Below are positions 5,270 to 7,549 of a DNA stretch of 7,549 bases, in pieces. The notes under the pieces were generated by a model. The model ran no database searches, was not told where the DNA came from, and saw nothing but the letters and a program-made list of their open reading frames with translations. Every line of letters begins with the position of its first letter. Within the stretch, counting starts at the first letter, position 1. Both the position numbers and the translations under genes were made by a program. The DNA is taken from the NCBI GenBank assembly GCA_001796965.1, contig MGOA01000005.1:8607-16155 (forward strand), read 5' to 3'. This DNA comes from Chloroflexi bacterium RBG_16_64_43. GTDB lineage: Bacteria > Chloroflexota > Anaerolineae > Anaerolineales > RBG-16-64-43.

Positions 5270-6605
5270 AGCTCGTCACCATCGCTTTCTCGGTCTGGGC
5301 CAAGAGGATCATTGCGGCCGAGGCAGCCGCCTTGGCGTGGGCCACGGTATCGGGGATGTCCTTCGGCCCCTGACAGCATCCGGCGAGGAAGATGCCTGGC
5401 TGCGAGCTTTCCACCGTGCGCACTTTGGGGTGGTCCTCGGCAAAGAAACCGGTGGCATCCTGGGCCAGGTGAAGCATCTCGGCCACCTGGGTCGCATCTT
5501 TGCGCGGCGCAATGCCCACCGCAAGCACCACCAGGTCTGCCTCCACCTCCACTATCTCGCCGAGCAGCATGTCCTCGGCGCGCACCACGAGATGGTCCCC
5601 GCGGCGGAGCACCTCGGAGGGCATGCCTTTGCGGTACAGCACCCCTTCGTGGCGCACGCGGTCGTAGAATTCCTCAAAGCCCTTGCCGAAGGCGCGGATA
5701 TCGATGTAGAAGACGGTGATCTCCGCGCCGGGCAATCGATCGTGGGCCAAGTGCGCTTGCTTGGCCACCGCCATGCAGCACACGCGCGAGCACCACGGCG
5801 CACCCAACCCCACGTCGCGCGAGCCGACACATTGGATGAAGACCACTCGCCGCGGCAGATTGCCGTTGAGGCTGATGCGCCCGGCGGTTGGCCCGGAGGC
5901 GGACGCCAAGCGCTCAAACTCCAGGGTCGTGATCACCTGTGGGTAGGTGCCGTAGCCCAGCTCGGGCCGGCGTGTGGCGTCAAACACATCGAAGCCGGTG
6001 GCATTGATCACGGTGGCGACATCGACCTCGACGAATTCCTCTTTTTGATCGAAGTTGATCGCGCCGGCGGTGCAGGCGTCCTTGCATTTGAAGGTCTTGC
6101 CGCACACCCCGCGGGTGAGGAAGATGCACTCGTTCGGGTCCACGGTGTACTTAAGCGGCACGGCCTGCGGGAAGGGCACGTACACCGCGGCTCGCTTACC
6201 CATGCCGGCATTGAAATCGCTCGAGACTTTTCCGGTGAGGCGGCACGCGGCGGCACACAGCCCGCAGCCGCTGCATTTGTCTACATCCACGAAGCGCGGC
6301 TTCTTCTTGATTTGCGCGTGAAATGCGCCCGGTTGGCCGGTTACTTCGGTGACTTCCGAGTAAGTGAGTAGCTCGATGTTGGGATGGCGGCCTGCGTCCA
6401 CCATCTTGGGCGTCAGGATGCACGCCGAACAGTCCAAGGTGGGGAACGTCTTGTCGAGCTGCGACATCCGCCCGCCAATGGAGGGCGAGCGCTCGACGAG
6501 ATAGACCTTGAAGCCCGCATCGGCGATATCCAGGGCCGATTGGATCCCGGCGATCCCGCCGCCGATGACCAGAGCCGCCGGCTTGGGAATATCGGTGGCC
6601 GTCAT
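5256..6605 (-). CDS. hdrA: Short HdrA-like FAD/iron-sulfur protein (heterodisulfide reductase subunit A family)
   Basis: This 449-residue protein has an FAD-binding GGGIAG at 15-20 close to the N-terminus and the HdrA signature TFPTLDCSACILTPKM (C59, C62). An inserted ferredoxin-like segment carries C111/C114/C117/C121 and C160/C168/C174/C178. The HdrA hallmark C-x12-C-x3-C-C follows at C259, C272, C276 and C277 (CVGSRD...CSRVCCM). Near the C-terminus GIFLAGCCQGPKDIP closes the FAD fold. It lacks the N-terminal HdrA domain and the C-terminal ferredoxin domain of full-length HdrA (about 650 residues), so it resembles QmoA-type short HdrAs. In HdrABC complexes HdrA carries the FAD that splits or merges electron pairs between ferredoxin and the disulfide reductase. 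The ATG shares ATGA with the upstream stop, and its 3' end overlaps the next gene by 14 bases, so a complex with its neighbours is likely. The true electron donor and acceptor are unknown. Confidence 0.93.
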   Translation of the reverse strand: MTATDIPKPAALVIGGGIAGIQSALDIADAGFKVYLVERSPSIGGRMSQLDKTFPTLDCSACILTPKMVDAGRHPNIELLTYSEVTEVTGQPGAFHAQIKKKPRFVDVDKCSGCGLCAAACRLTGKVSSDFNAGMGKRAAVYVPFPQAVPLKYTVDPNECIFLTRGVCGKTFKCKDACTAGAINFDQKEEFVEVDVATVINATGFDVFDATRRPELGYGTYPQVITTLEFERLASASGPTAGRISLNGNLPRRVVFIQCVGSRDVGLGAPWCSRVCCMAVAKQAHLAHDRLPGAEITVFYIDIRAFGKGFEEFYDRVRHEGVLYRKGMPSEVLRRGDHLVVRAEDMLLGEIVEVEADLVVLAVGIAPRKDATQVAEMLHLAQDATGFFAEDHPKVRTVESSQPGIFLAGCCQGPKDIPDTVAHAKAAASAAMILLAQTEKAMVTSYAAN

Positions 6606-7549
6606 TTGGCCTCACCTACTTCGGTCCACTCGCTTTCGCGGAAAGTAACGAGCGGCAGCGCTTCGGCCACATCGCGGCCGGGAGTGTAGGCAAACGCGGC
6701 TTGAACTTGCTCGCCGACGGCACTGAAGATCGCGCCCACGGGAATTTCGGAGGGACAGGCCGAGGTGCACATGCCGCAGCTCACGCAGGAGGTGCTCATG
6801 TGATTCATACGCGTCACGTGAAAGAGCAGCGTATCCGAGAGTAGCCGCATGGCGCCCTTGCGGCGCGCGGTGGTGAAGTAGTGGGCGGGCGCATGATCGA
6901 AGGAGGTCGACCTAAAAAGGCAGGTCTTGCAGTAACAGATGGGGCAGGCCGTCATGCAGTTGTGGCAGCGGATGCAGCTGGCAAACAGCTCATCCAACCC
7001 GCCGGCCGCATTCATGCGCTCGCGAATGGCGGCCATCTCCTTTGTGCGTGTCTGACGACGCGCCTCGAGCATCGTCGGGAGCAGCGCGGCCGCCCCCTCC
7101 CCGTGCGGTGTCTCACTCAGCCCGAGCCGGGCGCCCAATTCATCGGCCACGGTCAGCGGGATGCCATTCGCCAGGTCGGTTCCCAAGAGCTCGAGGTGAA
7201 TCGCGCTGTTCTCGGCGACGGGTGTCACGCACATCTGACATGCCGCGCGCAATGGCAGTCCGTCAACCGTCGCCGTGCCGCCCTTAAGCCCGCCCAGGTA
7301 TCCGGCCCAATCCAGGCTGCCTGCTTTGCGCCTCGCGATGTAGTCGCTGACCTCAAAGGTGCCGGCGCAGTCGATGCCGATGAGCGTCAGCCCTTCAAGG
7401 TTGGCTTGCTGCAACTTGACCAGCTCGACCAGCGCGCGAATCTCACACGGGCGCAGCACTGCCCCCAGCGTGCCCGGCGTGTGTTTGCCCGTGAGCGCGG
7501 ACACTGCTCGCGCCCCGTTGATCGGCATGACTGGCGCAATCGGGTTGGC
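6602..7549 (-). CDS. FrhB/FdhB-like iron-sulfur oxidoreductase subunit (5' truncated by window edge)
   Basis: The reading frame stays open to the right edge, so the N-terminus is missing. Seven codons (ANPIAPV) precede the first in-window methionine, encoded at 7528, and align with residues just before M66 of the paralogue at 1271-2263. About 58 residues are therefore probably off-window. Visible motifs are AVLRPCEIRALVELVKL and a following GIDCAGTF, typical of the F420 hydrogenase/formate dehydrogenase beta-subunit family. About 185 residues after that methionine comes a Cys-rich stretch CIRCHNCMTACPICYCKTC, and about 63 residues later CVSCGMCTSACPSEIP. These can bind at least two, perhaps three, 4Fe-4S clusters. 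Family members pass electrons between a flavin/F420 or another carrier and partner subunits. As first visible gene of an Hdr operon it is the likely electron-entry or exit module. The stop overlaps the next start by 4 bases (ATGA), indicating translational coupling. The family call is firm; F420 use is only inference. Confidence 0.88.
   Translation of the reverse strand, partial: ANPIAPVMPINGARAVSALTGKHTPGTLGAVLRPCEIRALVELVKLQQANLEGLTLIGIDCAGTFEVSDYIARRKAGSLDWAGYLGGLKGGTATVDGLPLRAACQMCVTPVAENSAIHLELLGTDLANGIPLTVADELGARLGLSETPHGEGAAALLPTMLEARRQTRTKEMAAIRERMNAAGGLDELFASCIRCHNCMTACPICYCKTCLFRSTSFDHAPAHYFTTARRKGAMRLLSDTLLFHVTRMNHMSTSCVSCGMCTSACPSEIPVGAIFSAVGEQVQAAFAYTPGRDVAEALPLVTFRESEWTEVGEAK

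Noticed and set aside
2940..5710. Similar DNA blocks within the two hdrA genes (for example around 2960 and 5575) as a repeat or mobile element
   Set aside because: The similarity follows conserved HdrA protein motifs in frame with many third-position differences, so it is paralogy rather than a DNA repeat.
4181..5719. A 512-codon open frame on the plus strand
   Set aside because: It lies antisense to the HdrCB-like and short hdrA genes, is rich in Arg, His, Pro and Ala with no domain pattern, and is explained by the high GC content and codon bias of the real genes opposite.
5337..6371. A 344-codon open frame on the plus strand
   Set aside because: It is antisense to the short hdrA, whose cysteine and FAD motifs are unmistakable; the plus-strand product has no recognisable motifs.
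5256..6605. Short HdrA as a truncated pseudogene
   Set aside because: It has an intact start and stop, complete FAD and cluster motifs, coupled overlaps with both neighbours, and a length like QmoA-type HdrAs.

Overview
The window is a stretch of a single, tightly packed operon read entirely from the minus strand, so transcription runs from the right edge (7549) to the left edge (1). It holds seven well-supported genes: one cut off by the right edge and six complete. A possible eighth gene starts only 14 bases from the left edge. Every gene encodes a redox protein rich in iron-sulfur clusters, and no gene of another kind is present. The high GC content, clear Shine-Dalgarno sequences and overlapping genes fit an anaerobic bacterium. 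The gene types are common in anaerobes such as Chloroflexota, Desulfobacterota and related metagenome lineages, and also in methanogenic or methanotrophic archaea. Nothing here fixes the taxon.

In order of transcription the genes are: (1) an FrhB/FdhB-type (F420 hydrogenase or formate dehydrogenase beta-like) iron-sulfur protein, 5' truncated, 6602-7549; (2) a short HdrA-like flavoprotein of 449 residues, 5256-6605; (3) an HdrC-HdrB fusion (HdrD-like) with two 4Fe-4S sites and two CCG domains, 4142-5269; (4) a second HdrA-like flavoprotein of 581 residues, 2382-4127; (5) a second, degenerate FrhB/FdhB-like protein, 1271-2263; (6) a small HdrC-like double 4Fe-4S protein, 793-1233; (7) an SdhB/FrdB-like protein with one 2Fe-2S and two 4Fe-4S sites, 55-720; (8) possibly the first codons of another gene, 1-14. 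The first four genes overlap or lie 14 bases apart. The last three are separated by 118, 37 and 72 bases.

Taken together this looks like a heterodisulfide-reductase-type electron transfer complex, probably flavin-based (bifurcating or confurcating) and soluble, since no membrane segments are evident. Its electron input would come through FrhB-like subunits rather than the usual MvhD/hydrogenase. Its output would go to the CCG-domain protein and perhaps to an SdhB-type module. The two HdrA proteins are unusual because they carry complementary halves of the canonical HdrA domain set. The 2Fe-2S/SdhB-like protein beside an HdrCB-like protein resembles a split form of the thiol:fumarate reductase subunit TfrB. 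The physiological substrate cannot be read from this window. There are no rRNA or tRNA genes, CRISPR arrays, insertion sequences or clear intrinsic terminators. Only two spacers hold visible secondary-structure signals: an interleaved inverted repeat just upstream of the SdhB-like gene, and a GC-rich hairpin after the second hdrA.
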